From Nocardia arizonensis (lineage in GTDB: Bacteria; Actinomycetota; Actinomycetes; Mycobacteriales; Mycobacteriaceae): a stretch of DNA of 64,000 nucleotides. Below the pieces are notes generated by a model, which was not told where the DNA came from, made no database searches, and saw nothing but the letters and a program-made list of their open reading frames with translations. The position numbers and the translations under genes were made by a program. This document shows positions 48,501-48,803 of the stretch, in pieces. The stretch lies in assembly GCF_001310275.1 (NCBI RefSeq), contig NZ_LGYZ01000006.1, positions 1 to 64,000 on the forward strand, in the 5' to 3' direction. Position 1 is the stretch's first letter; each line of letters starts with the position of its first letter.

Positions 48501-48799
48501 TCGACGTCATCGATCCCGAGGACTATGTCGGCAGCGCCGAAGCGCCGAAGTTCGTCAGATTCAGCGGCGGCGAATGGTTCGCCTACAGCGGCGATATCGA
48601 GGGGATCGTGCTGGGACATATCCACTCGTCGCAGATCCGGTCGGCCGCCCCGCTCGACCCCGCACGGTGCCAGGACTGCCAGATGGAGCTTTCGTGGGAT
48701 CCCGTCACCGGCCAGGTGACCGCACACCAGCACCCGCCGGCGGGCGGGTCGTCGGCGGGCGGGTCGTCGGCGGAATCCCCGGACTTCCTGGACCTGTGA
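23627..48799 (+). CDS. Giant (8390-residue) multidomain polymorphic type VII effector
   Basis: One uninterrupted frame of 25.2 kb encodes a protein of roughly 0.9 MDa. Order of parts (residues): CpnT-type helical/WXG100-like N-terminal domain with hydrophobic segments (1-298); Ser/Thr/Pro linker (305-655); unrecognised region (660-1140); SecA-like ATPase (1142-1698); Ala-rich coiled coil (1705-1882); calpain-like unit 1 (Cys2123, His2442, Asp2462); inactive DUF1023-like segment (2547-2788); dead calpain-like unit 2 (Gln2869 for Cys, Tyr3224 for His); ghost half-units a-d between 3364 and 4390; calpain-like unit 3 (Cys4692, His5005, Asp5025); ghost e; OTU protease (Asp5421, Cys5424, His5537); ghost f; calpain-like units 4-6 (Cys6520/His6780, Cys7014/His7320, Cys7547/His7853); unknown C-terminal domain (7955-8390). 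No signal peptide is present, so export is presumably by the ESX system. Targets are unknown. Confidence 0.9.
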   Translation: MSGVSASDLKLPEEIQFLSWVAGGAWPQGSENGMFALADAWDEAGSGLAGVVANVEEVVKDILGAYSSQSDNSTLARTLKSLTDESEDVSLQKIAEAMKQISKSCDKVGCAIEENKWMIIIGLLQLVIEIAWALSNPVTAATVPAKIALYKLIFQWLKVLLWEMLKGAISAMLIQMVLNSLLQAGQMAAGHRENFDTQSFGAYALGGFMGGAFGGLFGKIGGDLFKQLGKQFTGSAFDGMWQRIATGFVAGGAGGVGGMIGGGLSNQIIYGQPFELDPRMFASGFGAGLSGGARGVRAPKVSVHMDVNPKLSAGSLAGGPPSLAPSGSRAGLASEGPHSRVPSPSVDGSSIGRTGDAGGSNASVHSSGDGAGSVQHDQQSSVQVHGAGEGDSSSMSTHDLDGTGFRDTSSLNSSTSTSGDMQILDTGSNYGDKTGNLHVSTPMDGSGASPINENVNSPKPAQVSDVAPGALAASHSSAQSNAAGRSDVGLSNTGQSGGTPVAKPSSVANLSASSPSSPSSSNSSSPVGSHAQPSSSAPVARSNASAFSGTDGSVVQTKTNTAPVPTKVSAENGSPVTRSVANTPDTPKTPEAPKTPDRPKSIAESVRSDRTGSTKTVASGNSDVTVRSTASETVPVPEKTDAGSVAGVKVTETAQGSEGSGLWRALTEERWRMVDSSLTAPVWPGLRGFIHQIMPLTEFRDWLSNRPSSAVPHEVYRPHQGNDLPVRDHYGWEPSGAKDGDADGKPVAGKPNLLSRNVHWYTEKERAPHRFTVGDDLTWKKVGDGDGAPSAGKKSDASTTSGDSAEEPKGATPPEVPPIENMVGDDGDITTTMPRYGPLLKRWGENEAPTMRTVVVDHDGNWYISAVEHESFHNAGVYAAFQAQFVKGKMTAVLDWAGAYEIAPARTRKVLTDLGLYETVEHFDRGGRKYSDEDKANWYAAEPTPSDKSHAEGAESTGGTDKDHDTEGRLQGGVKWDDIADLGDEPKVLSKTDWADADIANVKVAVLGDKTTAHYIWRAGDGTTTENSRWRRLSADGDGAVETDFTGDISDVLSDPRLTEFAVPADTDIVVKKTSRPDHGDDDALGAAGRRDGSGEGRDRDLLTVPPPREDGSAEPDSAPVPPKDPAATAKHFEDQAREILDQHRRQADEWSGRTTEDLTELLKGAAHHNDPARAEDYRRAVGAAVELILREDGKTAYQTQVMGTMAMHAGPIRMAAGEGKSLVFMATAMLMASSGDGPVHVYTTRDTLADKAFADFSKTLKKYGFEIGRLRSDSLPEGLTPDLDPAAPPKPTIYVGTVSDGVFGRMRGIEVPGKRALIDEIDEALGGSSSFILADRGGVASEHVTTTVNDAQKFLSKHLADGALTLEHFGKTDERVGPAKLTPEGVEVVEELLRAGGPRGPKALDPQQLAEQVRAVEMAATARWEYPEQDSYIIDEKNQRVVIIDKISHKVMADAKTSTESRWNGGLAQAIEAKHGLPVRSDTGAAQSTTAKEFFAQFYDKVTGASGTPDGAAAVLAQLGAPDIVSIPRNKDSRLTILDTVTAVDQPTKHRMIADEIIAAHRDRPDPRPILMIANRNSEVAAVSDLLGPTVEHVRVDADQFLAWGEHAEGNLLKLLDVAGQSGSVLLINRQGGRGVDIFIDKLIDEAGGLHVLVTSKSDLRDIDIQAESRAARNGQQGSARYYMAADDELFAHSPDHQISVIQYRDAVADHHAAVATHTKSAADLDAAVAAHDAAVTARDTADTEHQHLLAESTTATARFEAANADYEAANATLAVADAADRAPPAERAGGSTPAAVAAAEAARDAARDARDAAAAAADQAAVAARDAAQVARDAAGAVRETHAALEAAQAAEAAAARARHAALLEREAAENVLHDAVPDLQARNAAKQLADSVRLPMSTTSANRTPIDPAVTSPAVLAPVSGNAEHNDHRSAQSEFDAAVHGSGLARPEPPAATKPVMPVTVTEIDNPGLLVSDVTGHLVPVAPGQHLDVDDNVDASFREVDVPGAGRVLLPNTLIAAAFDQVRSAAGSLQLVPKVSGIVAFDADSNAQVMPDGPMFVRPYHDAGESRSRMEVFGGPAVGWLRVDADRSSVRSRRAQGPLYPSDVDVPRPADVLQGSAADCYLFANLLGMASNTPSLITDMIAPAVVDGQPVYRVRFYDPETAGWVWVTVDDTFYVNADGTMTYAVHGADQPLWAAVIEKAWAVFHGGEHGYHGLDLGMPGKTAAMLRPPTLPGPETGRAQPTRAVDEPMFADPFQLDRDTLAELLGRSGFARMVLDAESRFAALGRGTVAQTRDKFLVFLDKEVKTAATRAADRLRRAQVRPSELADLDRAAVAEILGGDGLADAVLEVLAGWDAVDDALGHNSFSAFLTEQWQGPRRALEQHLDAWKSDTKLSDTTVAQWMADRIDHLVRRGDTVSLGTKAAFDTATYHPSSVLTAKHAYSVVRVDRSGATTRVVIRDPRHDREIGVPIDELNQFTTISAAGAGTLFVFGAANVTAASSSTVVARTPAGDLLGVSNPFRRRPAAGATAQFTAPPALPGFGLLPSSVQRAEKTLEWWTAHGERWWNELRFAELPQDARYRLTTKYHKLRDLAGIPAAVRDEMNRGYLTAELDRLDRVRSERQLTAGERTLHLFVSQASRGLAQAEEYARRGAELSGIAAPPVYVLSCRPQAFDGAGSMILSYGDADRAETVAWHVPGERPAGLPQQWRGLRTGMDLYTAAEHDSLAASTAVVVWMAHDGAFGPESTASALNWAKDTSADGKQRLASAVSRFHGVRTVLERGGAAPPPHTLEVHDHRWHTNPGEIHDRPTRRIDQPVNRALHGLPAADPGLPVPVLVSMPVTRRLFTGVPGEQDVLRDNDRRHAGDQHLSAQLRELARERPGWVRRMVRERLDGAYEVRFTGPDGRAIRVAVDRQFPAYDGAMAYGAHRPDRPLWPLVVEKAWQTLLSTEESGPYIQGALRGNRYSVVNALRPAGEWTPAGSWRPTRGAVHRVDEHPMNLSESALAAALGNADAAEVISGLRHDWERRQTVVPDFAVWEAVRAARAAARAPENSVDVVLAWLQQGGDIADQHRFEVELAISTAEQPVLRQPLRQLRTRLLSYGEAVSARWPALFDALTANLTREEFAHWMRVNDVSTTAGFRAFLEEQFVGTEHQAMYDSSWPRLLDAMSEWDTDAPVSPSALRDSVGSRLHQLFEHSRALIVSTRPAWPNSPTESGLLGDYRYEVSNVFLDDTDRVTAVLLTDDTGRETIVPAHYFNQFLVLSGYDQADRPLRTAAPAPPQYPADDLAPPEYRAEELAPLDQYLDEFGFPVPHQLVTAIVDRYGSQIVVPSADFTDFARAPIAEVAATPLGLLAARDLDGPLFGPTGRPHVEDLRHLPQWPVVRHLRNLAADPAALERLLRPVVEKSESATRAVGLDVLLPVSGTPTWIRVQRSTALPQTGPANTPVWGAMFLEALAAARVLENQDASWQAVVHFDFTESAETDDAGPIPLVPAGTTTSGAPVEYVRSYPIRRPGATRTDVMFGYERVLPTPIGSSVVQLERLDADGDLVTVDRDELADLGLPAFSLLRGAPWPDEVGPLADHLAHLPDSPAVNQLRQLAAEDPNRLRDLVRVDGDGTTATVHLLVQGTPQWVRVNGVTALPGPAQDGTWADHPTWPAFVLEAYEATRDDSDDEDTDFAAYDDQELFAPFPIAQADEQITPPDFVIDDVAGLAALHAAAAASNPFGPHNGMPTGPVLAPIGLGTRVVYGYAPLVAADGSVVEPFDGGILSLQARFLRDDGTDTARVTGLSGTVEVPMAMLAAHGYHWDPVHEWLARAIPLPNGELVFEHQRVVVDPRPFPGHVLLHVGDRRHWIDERVAAQFGLIRPGGTRVSGALTLPSGAQVMISQLPVVVDPSPQTRPGQILLRNEGEPLWVAEDQAAAAGLRRARRLDRPIFGERGPTVDDLAGLPDWPEVEELRARAANPVNILSMVRYVVVDGGAIRTVDGVDTAIFPNYVDKHGNVLSRAGGVLVSNSNVIGIDVLLSVAGQPRWVRVDRSTVIQAMMSDATPSWPLLFLEAVGAVRAYETGIGVPVHAAPRATPTLLTQAFHAPSDDAPALGNPGPTQPVTATAPQFAPTQFAADVEMALLRPSSGPVDAGMPVLTSPGSRLAFEFPPLVHMSGAGRRVWPPFEGGILLVTGALDERTGYVRLSGPNGTLPVSLAALAAKGYRWDAANGWYARAVTVQTLDAGDIVLFEHQTVVAEPHPQSPDHLSVRAGGRTYSIATAEANRVGIRLPQQLGGDLYGARGPVVEDLAGLPDWAAVRQLRELVGDPAGITTMLRQVVDRDGNLTHVDVAMLVAGERQWVRVDRSTIVPADPAVTDLATTPIWPYAMLAAHLAARTIDDASAIDDLMDSQWIGNRAAALVNHGLFARDGVDEDDVAAGLKDEPALQETETVAHPAQVGDLPGNSTPPLDAALPVSGPVTVGTPHPIADVLDDGELAALFDTPEVESAAFERAAIPVPDGSAVIAPAGMEWPMPVTTAHIPAAPGTMLVSDNKQRLVAIRTARSLPVLAREADGHVRVQLPDGRTAVLTPEMVAAAFVPGRRLNRADGQELLRPIIPPSPHSLGWVVDAAGAVVELPGKAFRARPHSGEPRYSMAVHAGPEFRWYAVEPTRLDVKAERARGPLYGPTGLPQPGDAKQGRLGDCYLIAPLIGMATDHPGLITDMIKPVDHLDGMYDVRFYDEQTHTWVWVRVDDTFYHRGTDGTMIYAVQNPDQPFWPALIEKAFAILRGGAAGYQGIHGGNSAAAGATLRPPVLPGTAGRSQPSASERLSLTRLPFLVDYDTMIDIAGSAGFVRMMQGWEHEFRTAQLAQDDLGAAFKTLALKEVNAELKRVRAALDSPELASVPLSAITRADLIAQLGDNGTVDAVLEALSARTNDDNRVGFVTRLGKQWRAASSNIEQHLSAWFANTRLADTAVAQWLAARIEFLLSRGDTVTLGTRSNIARTYHPTAPVVSGHGYSVRRVLRSGTDTYVEVVDPHRPDTSLRIPLDELNLFRTLSSTGAGTMFASGGLPDQSVSAAARPTSEVLEPAPTAPEWAVAVEQWFDGAWTVHTGAVAEWRPVDPADIMLLGTSAQQLFVLHRGRAGRIEALDFQGRPVALDERGIGGLISDHQLTEFLVGRIEMAPQYDVTGRVVSFTGLLDEWVEPAFVAPVDAVIERETLVAVPTPPRARVPEAGILLDRGRGLVDGQRYAVRRSDDPALVEVKPVTGGDAWLMSAEHAAAFGLYPAQPIDGALWGPEGPSPEDVPELLGDKEFTEQLRELARRDPGAIVDMFAMADAEDRATASRYRIMIADSTGPVLVEVDRLLHPDAEGRPVIEDGHPVWPHLVRKAYDRTRFAEILGIDTTAIDFAPTRDQLQRLPADARVIAIAADGNCFFRAVSAIIGQDHATIRADLVAYLLDRRAEFEHFVVIEEGESRAQKFLDDVTALRRDGTYANDAADFLVVAAARRYGIDLAVMDDAGNVVETHGVPGSSTRHYLLRREVAGGHYNLAMVSGQPSGSGQVFGHPSGTPQRQATRRVVGAAVRRLLAVLAGVPRTPKTPRTVEPWFDKELPPLPASSARISADNDAPLWENALDQWFDGDWSDFSGAVARWRPADRAEIMLLGTATRHLFVLHSGPAGRVGVLDFDGRPVVLDARGIDGLISDHQVTEFLLGHIEMAPQHGRVVSLTGLDTLLAEQEDTFAAPTDDTTPAQATDLARAVDSLRAVPDYGAELAAQQYGPESGIAPAHGRPVFAGTSLPVPARRTAADEIVLAGVAPLPEVTVPPVHAGLHEKRRIVVGPDGLLYRSDGSLFDTRWSASPHGGHQQPTHLTQSPMNRRAILVMDERGNMWAVPSGEFDGKTITPASLLGAGRAAASAWIEVRAGVLTVLADANGEYGFDMSQHNGNALLYLMRGQPAGAGPVMPRMLVAEDFRHLRYVGAGRTPSEPGWIEQDWLGSRTASEQVAAPLGTAARRPLPIAPDGATSQLVETAPQTKGSRVWPRDLPTITTEAGTTLRSLPGGILRHRSLPTRVRVDDNGERSYFVTGADGTGWVTGRTLHSNGYRLDAANGRFARELTLPTSAGPITLSVNELLRVEQDPAAPDRVLLFRGAAAPVSVAADQADRLGLRPLRRLAHRVFATSGPSIDDLAHVGLAPDSAVLEQLRDLVTHNPKRLVSMFTSLGRDFGVLLMVRGRPRWVRVDRFTTMDFTGTDNDPIWPLLLLEAVAAVRKAEDQHDVQLSLHDREYDTDAGIWIPAASVDDELDSRVATWLSAVTDGPPAAPEPTATGDDDQTEWERAQLLIVWTDAAGNHPDAQLTLYDAGRGVTVQMTRQELADQGYVYSNTELGKRFTLPIIENAHGLPTGPELNPAAPQTYPSAVTPATVDEPGAVDQLPAADILIPPTAVTLPTTTGPLHLAAGTRIAARRTASHPDHVWIRQPRQALWHLAAEADLAAAGMEVPHVVRVLGDLFGPDGRPHAGDTGQIGLGTCYLQSLLRSLTMTHPDWIQQMVEERDGGFAVRFTGPTGYVWIPVDRRFYAVGSGADQRLAYGVHAPGRPLWAVVIEKALAIYVGGDRGYAGISGGTAAATAAILAPLHAWNSIGRPARFRATDDLGYAHPMTMGQDALAAVVGSSALAREVLQLEQAWRDRIKNQTQTGPEHNPYVAEGFRAFLRSTMDPAGFDRLLQATALWDAMRDWDSGRPQTTGTALTQWALDRIGYLVDHGDAVVLGTRGDLDQDAPGNIGLLSGHAYTVLGVETDAATGHVTGVVVVDPGRSMYDPAAFITVTQTHLNAFIMLSSAGPGSWGAHGHDYLPTQLLGFGAPPAEPPAPNRATRPSPAPWAMSVVDASTNQPVAPPIPRSTRPAVVAPIATVVATAPPASEFALPPAATDIPRQGFSLDAYSGHRVRLADGARVPLRVHEDHVWLLAASEQNSTPQWHQFDKDAVTRRGVEVPQVVTMDNVLFDPDRLPSVLDVEQGMFGTCYLMADLIGLAEQHPNWIYDMIIEMADGTFDVRFTEQIDDLHRREVWISVDRNFYVYDAERPYAQRKSGMPLWAMVIEKAWAKYRGGDDRGYVGIEGGSAGATAAAFQPPTVTGRHGRLVSSRAMDDHYFAHPLTLGQDALAELIVGPGVQEENAHRSALEPAEEILDLEPAWREWMNRWADHTNWDRAKSVWRSLHGTNSAIDPNEPRYRRWLDANNAHTSTGFRTFLRETLSADRYAALAPALEVLHTEMAKWESGQPLEESSVLTQWVADRIARLLERGDNVTVGTRRVRNGNVHPHTGLPAGHGLSVTRVVTENGRATALELRDPTDWIDFPNAVAPSRIVSVRHLNQFLLLSSAGPGTRFAHGWDAFVTPTYWPVRASAVVGDRALDLAGTGAGRTALSSQNDLADRDVPLTAADSILANRYDADNQDLLPAALVKIRTDLELESNGVLVELEAGSRVAVRLDTGTPDRVLVYAAAVGSEESTWHAVDRSVLVAAGVTLPALVRVSGPLFGAGGLPAVTDVKQGDIGTCYLMADLIGLAAKHPTWVQQMIRPRDGGGWEVRFTEEVVDDSGRPAPRASAFDDPVRREVWIAVDDRFYAVGTDMAYAAHQTGHPLWPAVIEKAWAIYTGQHEGYAGIEGGLPGATGAALWPTVLTGSSGRTLSKRAVDDMGFAHPMSLGLDLVTDILGDTTLAKEVLSLESEWQAWMNGWSDLSTWDRAAEEMERIDNLGLSEEAASTEFWNWLRRQDARTSAGFAEFLKASWGFVETDPLGRQLAPLFEVMEQWESGAPMAGSPVAQWAGDRIKQLLDRGDTVVLSTRRLEVGRRHPDTDLTHQHAHVVAGVVTDEAGNVTAVRLIDPFWWLPEHRFADGIEVPLRYLNQFESLSSVGMGARLAYGWDTAVPTAEGYGTSQPGDELAQAFESTLSLDSAAGQLTSSSRPQNDPTLWALEVLRSSSELNRREWLAHAATGITDHNEYAAQRYGDKAAAILHDLDSLNEEFGVTRDFRQLLIDPGVVSETHRPAFLEFVRAGTWTEQTVFDIRHAFADSLGKTTYYRALKLTQEAAEQIQAETGLSSRAWRTATAAPGLEGAIRAGQSGVLDPREIFDAPLSQAMTNHVRPFSRTSTMRPWGTLKPVASYKPAATKEQRDAGAARIDQSRVTTRATELRAMEFRYWEPYLTAAARQLGLLAEADALSLRAFDNFTAVQRSGIHQIARPAYIAARNSDLDRLKDADAFQSVTLDQRVAKSVAATPEMAGQLRDGESIYLFELELSPLDVIDPEDYVGSAEAPKFVRFSGGEWFAYSGDIEGIVLGHIHSSQIRSAAPLDPARCQDCQMELSWDPVTGQVTAHQHPPAGGSSAGGSSAESPDFLDL
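24540..25590 (+). other. Giant protein: Ser/Thr/Pro-rich linker (residues 305-655)
   Basis: About 350 residues of low-complexity sequence dominated by Ser, Gly, Thr, Asn and Pro, with runs such as SASSPSSPSSSNSSSPVGS and a TPDTPKTPEAPKTPDRPK repeat. No globular pattern. A flexible spacer between the export domain and the SecA-like core. Confidence 0.8.
27050..28720 (+). other. Giant protein: SecA-like DEAD ATPase core (residues 1142-1698)
   Basis: The segment reads like SecA nucleotide-binding folds 1 and 2. Walker A is AAGEGKSL with Lys1221; the Walker B counterpart is IDEIDE (Asp1320-Glu1321); motif V is RQGGRGVDI near 1632-1638; motif VI is SRAARNGQQGSARYYM (around 1670), matching the GRSGRQGDPGSSRFYLS of SecA. 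The SecA preprotein-binding and C-terminal zinc elements are not evident. It could unfold or thread the effector or act in the target cell; both ideas are inference. Confidence 0.8.
28740..29270 (+). other. Giant protein: Ala-rich coiled coil (residues 1705-1882)
   Basis: Long run of Ala, Asp, Glu, Arg and His in heptad-like order, for instance AEAARDAARDARDAAAAAAD, with almost no Pro or Gly apart from one short break. Probably one extended helical rod separating the ATPase from the protease units. Confidence 0.75.
29915..31120 (+). other. Giant protein: calpain-like protease unit 1, catalytic residues present
   Basis: Peptidase C2 pattern: LQGSAADCYLFANLLGMAS with nucleophile Cys2123, the VWVTVDDTFY and QPLWAAVIEKAWA segments of the calpain papain-like fold, KHAYSVVRV with His2442 and VIRDPRHD with Asp2462 in place of the usual Asn. 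About 400 residues, longer than the minimal domain because of a helical insertion. Confidence 0.85.
31265..31990 (+). other. Giant protein: inactive DUF1023-like alpha/beta-hydrolase segment (residues 2547-2788)
   Basis: The stretch contains LAGIPAAVRDEMNRGYLTAE, then PPVYVLS, a SYGDADRAETVAWHVPG strand and VVWMAHDGA, which follow the order of DUF1023 hydrolases (LDGIPA..RD.ANR, GDxDxADxVAVxVPG, VAWLGYDAP). The GHSYGS nucleophile elbow that should follow is replaced by a VHDHRW-type sequence, and the fold appears cut short. Confidence 0.65.
32160..33440 (+). other. Giant protein: calpain-like unit 2, catalytically dead
   Basis: Same layout as the other units (VRFTGPDGRAIRVAVDRQFP, DRPLWPLVVEKAWQ, a closing HYFNQFLVLSG), but the nucleophile position is Gln2869 (GDQHLSAQL against DCYLFANL) and the His position is Tyr3224 (GDYRYEVSNV). 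It retains full length, so it may serve as a binding or spacer unit. Confidence 0.75.
33717..34640 (+). other. Giant protein: ghost half-calpain modules a and b
   Basis: Module a (residues ~3364-3465) starts PLFGPTGRPHVEDL like the true units (PLYGPTGLPQPGD) and ends VWGAMFLEALAAAR where the true units have FWPALIEKAFAI. Module b (~3573-3670) repeats it with TPQWVRVNG and TWPAFVLEAYEA. Both lack the Cys block and the whole His/Asp half. Confidence 0.6.
35435..36790 (+). other. Giant protein: ghost half-calpain modules c and d
   Basis: Module c (about residues 3937-4072) reads PIFGERGPTVDDLAGLPDWP ... QPRWVRVDRSTV ... SWPLLFLEAV. Module d (4285-4387) reads DLYGARGPVVEDLAGLPDWA ... RQWVRVDRSTI ... 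IWPYAMLAAH. Each is preceded by a beta-rich block (VFEHQRVVVDP, LFEHQTVVAEP). Neither has a catalytic Cys. Confidence 0.6.
37630..38810 (+). other. Giant protein: calpain-like protease unit 3, catalytic residues present
   Basis: QGRLGDCYLIAPLIGMA with Cys4692, VWVRVDDTFYHRG, QPFWPALIEKAFA, GHGYSVRRV with His5005 and EVVDPHRPD with Asp5025. Closest in sequence to unit 1. Confidence 0.85.
38870..39180 (+). other. Giant protein: duplicated ~100-residue module, first copy
   Basis: Begins EWAVAVEQWFDGAWTVHTGA and ends DHQLTEFLVGRIEMAPQYD. A second copy follows the OTU domain at 40483-40800 with the same order of motifs. Mixed alpha/beta character, no family recognised. Confidence 0.7.
39830..40260 (+). 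other. Giant protein: OTU-type cysteine protease domain (residues ~5402-5545)
   Basis: The OTU signature ADGNCFFRAVS gives Asp5421 and Cys5424; a HATIRADLVAYL helix follows; AAADFLVVAAARRYGIDL-like sequence forms the middle; the closing GGHYNLAM supplies His5537. OTU proteases usually cleave ubiquitin or similar modifiers, which bacteria lack, so a eukaryotic target is suggested but not shown. Confidence 0.85.
40483..40800 (+). other. Giant protein: duplicated ~100-residue module, second copy
   Basis: LWENALDQWFDGDWSDFSGA to DHQVTEFLLGHIEMAPQHG, more than half identical by eye to the copy at 38870-39180 (shared RPxDxAxIMLLGT, LFVLHxGxAGR, GLISDHQ). The two copies bracket ghost e and the OTU domain. 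Confidence 0.7.
41095..41480 (+). other. Giant protein: polymorphic-toxin-type accessory module
   Basis: RRAILVMDERGNMWAVPSGE, then a SLLGAGRAAASAWIEVRAGV strand pair and VLADANGEYGFD. I recognise this order from a module common in polymorphic toxins (MD.xGN, SSFLAG, AAGEIxVxxG, SGHYxP). Here the SGHYxP end has become NGEYGF. The function of the module is not known to me. Confidence 0.5.
42125..42425 (+). other. Giant protein: ghost half-calpain module f
   Basis: RVFATSGPSIDDLAHVGLAP ... RPRWVRVDRFTT ... IWPLLLLEAVAAV. Same layout as modules a-d, without a Cys block. Ghost e (ALWGPEGPSPEDVPELLGD ... VWPHLVRKAYD) lies at 39475-39790. Confidence 0.6.
43110..44160 (+). other. Giant protein: calpain-like protease unit 4, catalytic residues present
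   Basis: QIGLGTCYLQSLLRSLTMTH with Cys6520, YVWIPVDRRFYAV, RPLWAVVIEKALA, SGHAYTVLGV with His6780 and VVVDPGRS with Asp6803. Shorter helical insertion than units 5 and 6. Confidence 0.85.
44590..45780 (+). other. Giant protein: calpain-like protease unit 5, catalytic residues present
   Basis: EQGMFGTCYLMADLIGLA with Cys7014, REVWISVDRNFY, MPLWAMVIEKAWA, AGHGLSVTRV with His7320 and LRDPTDW with Asp7341. Nearly the same motif as unit 6, so these two look like a recent duplication. Confidence 0.85.
46195..47380 (+). other. Giant protein: calpain-like protease unit 6, catalytic residues present
   Basis: KQGDIGTCYLMADLIGLA with Cys7547, REVWIAVDDRFYAV, HPLWPAVIEKAWA, QHAHVVAGV with His7853 and LIDPFWW with Asp7875. 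Shares YGWD and LNQF ends with unit 5 (HGWD, LNQF). Confidence 0.85.
47490..48799 (+). other. Giant protein: unrecognised C-terminal domain (residues ~7955-8390)
   Basis: Mostly helical first part (LWALEVLRSSSELNRREWLA onward), then from about residue 8245 a stretch with QSVTLDQRVAKSVAAT, SIYLFELELSPLDVIDPEDY and APKFVRFSGGEWFAYSG. That last order (residues that clear an active site, a strand, then a Glu-containing turn before F.V) has a vague ADP-ribosyltransferase look, but the key residues cannot be assigned with confidence. In polymorphic toxins the C-terminal domain is usually the toxic tip. Confidence 0.4.
48740..48769 (+). repeat. Two tandem 15-base repeats at the 3' end of the giant gene
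   Basis: GCGGGCGGGTCGTCG occurs twice head to tail and encodes AGGSS units in the last 20 residues of the giant protein. A likely slippage product in a disordered tail. Confidence 0.85.
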
Positions 48800-48803
48800 A
48801 CCG

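Noticed and set aside
48740..48769. CRISPR-like repeats
   Set aside because: Two adjacent 15-base units without spacers; coding slippage repeat. No CRISPR array or cas gene is seen in the window.
23627..48799. Giant gene as several genes fused by missing stops
   Set aside because: Module repeats run through the full length without a frame break or ribosome-site-like starts, and motifs stay in one frame from first to last codon.
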